From assembly GCA_030018715.1 (NCBI GenBank), contig JASEHN010000006.1, forward strand, positions 6,626-21,451: a stretch of 14,826 nt of DNA. Direction: 5' to 3'. A program made the position numbers and the translations under genes. Under the pieces are notes generated by a model. That model made no database searches. It saw only the letters and a list, made by a program, of their open reading frames with translations, and was not told the origin of the DNA. Below are positions 14,747 through 14,826 of the stretch, piece after piece. Position 1 is the stretch's first letter; each line of letters starts with the position of its first letter. The DNA is from Thermodesulfobacteriota bacterium (GTDB lineage: Bacteria; Desulfobacterota; SM23-61).

Positions 14747-14826
14747 TCCCTTCCCTCCTCCATCGATGATAATTCGTATCAATTTAGCGGTTTGAAAAAG
14801 TGGTTTTACCACCTTTGTTGAGGTCC

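Noticed and set aside
1..14826. tRNA, rRNA, CRISPR arrays, riboswitches, insertion sequences, T6SS effectors or immunity genes
   Set aside because: None recognised by eye on either strand; nearly all of the window is explained by the genes listed.

Overview
All genes read leftward (minus strand). The window holds the membrane-complex and baseplate-linker part of a type VI secretion system (T6SS) gene cluster, preceded by a signalling/housekeeping block. Base composition is near 50% GC. The gene mix (CHASE2 serine/threonine kinase, LysM-FecR protein, DksA-type zinc finger, T6SS with a TssJ lipoprotein) suggests a Gram-negative bacterium, most plausibly a deltaproteobacterial/Desulfobacterota-type organism. 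The taxonomic guess is inference.

In the order of transcription, the first block (14746 down to 9795) is moaC (molybdopterin precursor synthesis), a short dksA-like gene, a UPF0173 metallo-beta-lactamase-fold hydrolase, a secreted LysM-FecR protein and a membrane CHASE2-Ser/Thr kinase. Apart from the moaC-dksA gap, these genes are spaced by only 15-20 bases, which suggests co-transcription from dksA to the kinase.

A 154-base gap (9641-9794) carries a good sigma70-type promoter (TTGACT, 18-base spacer, TATATT). It starts the second block: a 709-residue unrecognised zinc-ribbon protein with five C-terminal ET(V/I)xxxP motifs, a stand-alone protein resembling the C-terminal domain of TagH but lacking its FHA domain, then tssJ, tssK, tssL, tssM and a tagF cut by the left window edge. 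Several of these genes overlap or abut. The exception is a 97-base tssK-tssL gap that holds a GC-rich palindrome of the widespread REP-like type.

The most interesting reading is a variant of the threonine-phosphorylation pathway that controls T6SS assembly. A transmembrane kinase is encoded next to a cytoplasmic protein with five E-T-x-x-(I/L/V)-x-P motifs. A near-identical motif (ETVGISP) lies in the cytoplasmic part of TssL just before its membrane anchor. Thr followed by I/L/V at +3 is a known FHA-domain recognition pattern, and phospho-TssL binding to an FHA protein is known in Agrobacterium. No FHA domain is visible here, so the reader protein would have to lie outside the window. No Hcp, VgrG, sheath proteins, ClpV, effector, immunity gene, RNA gene, CRISPR array or transposase was seen.
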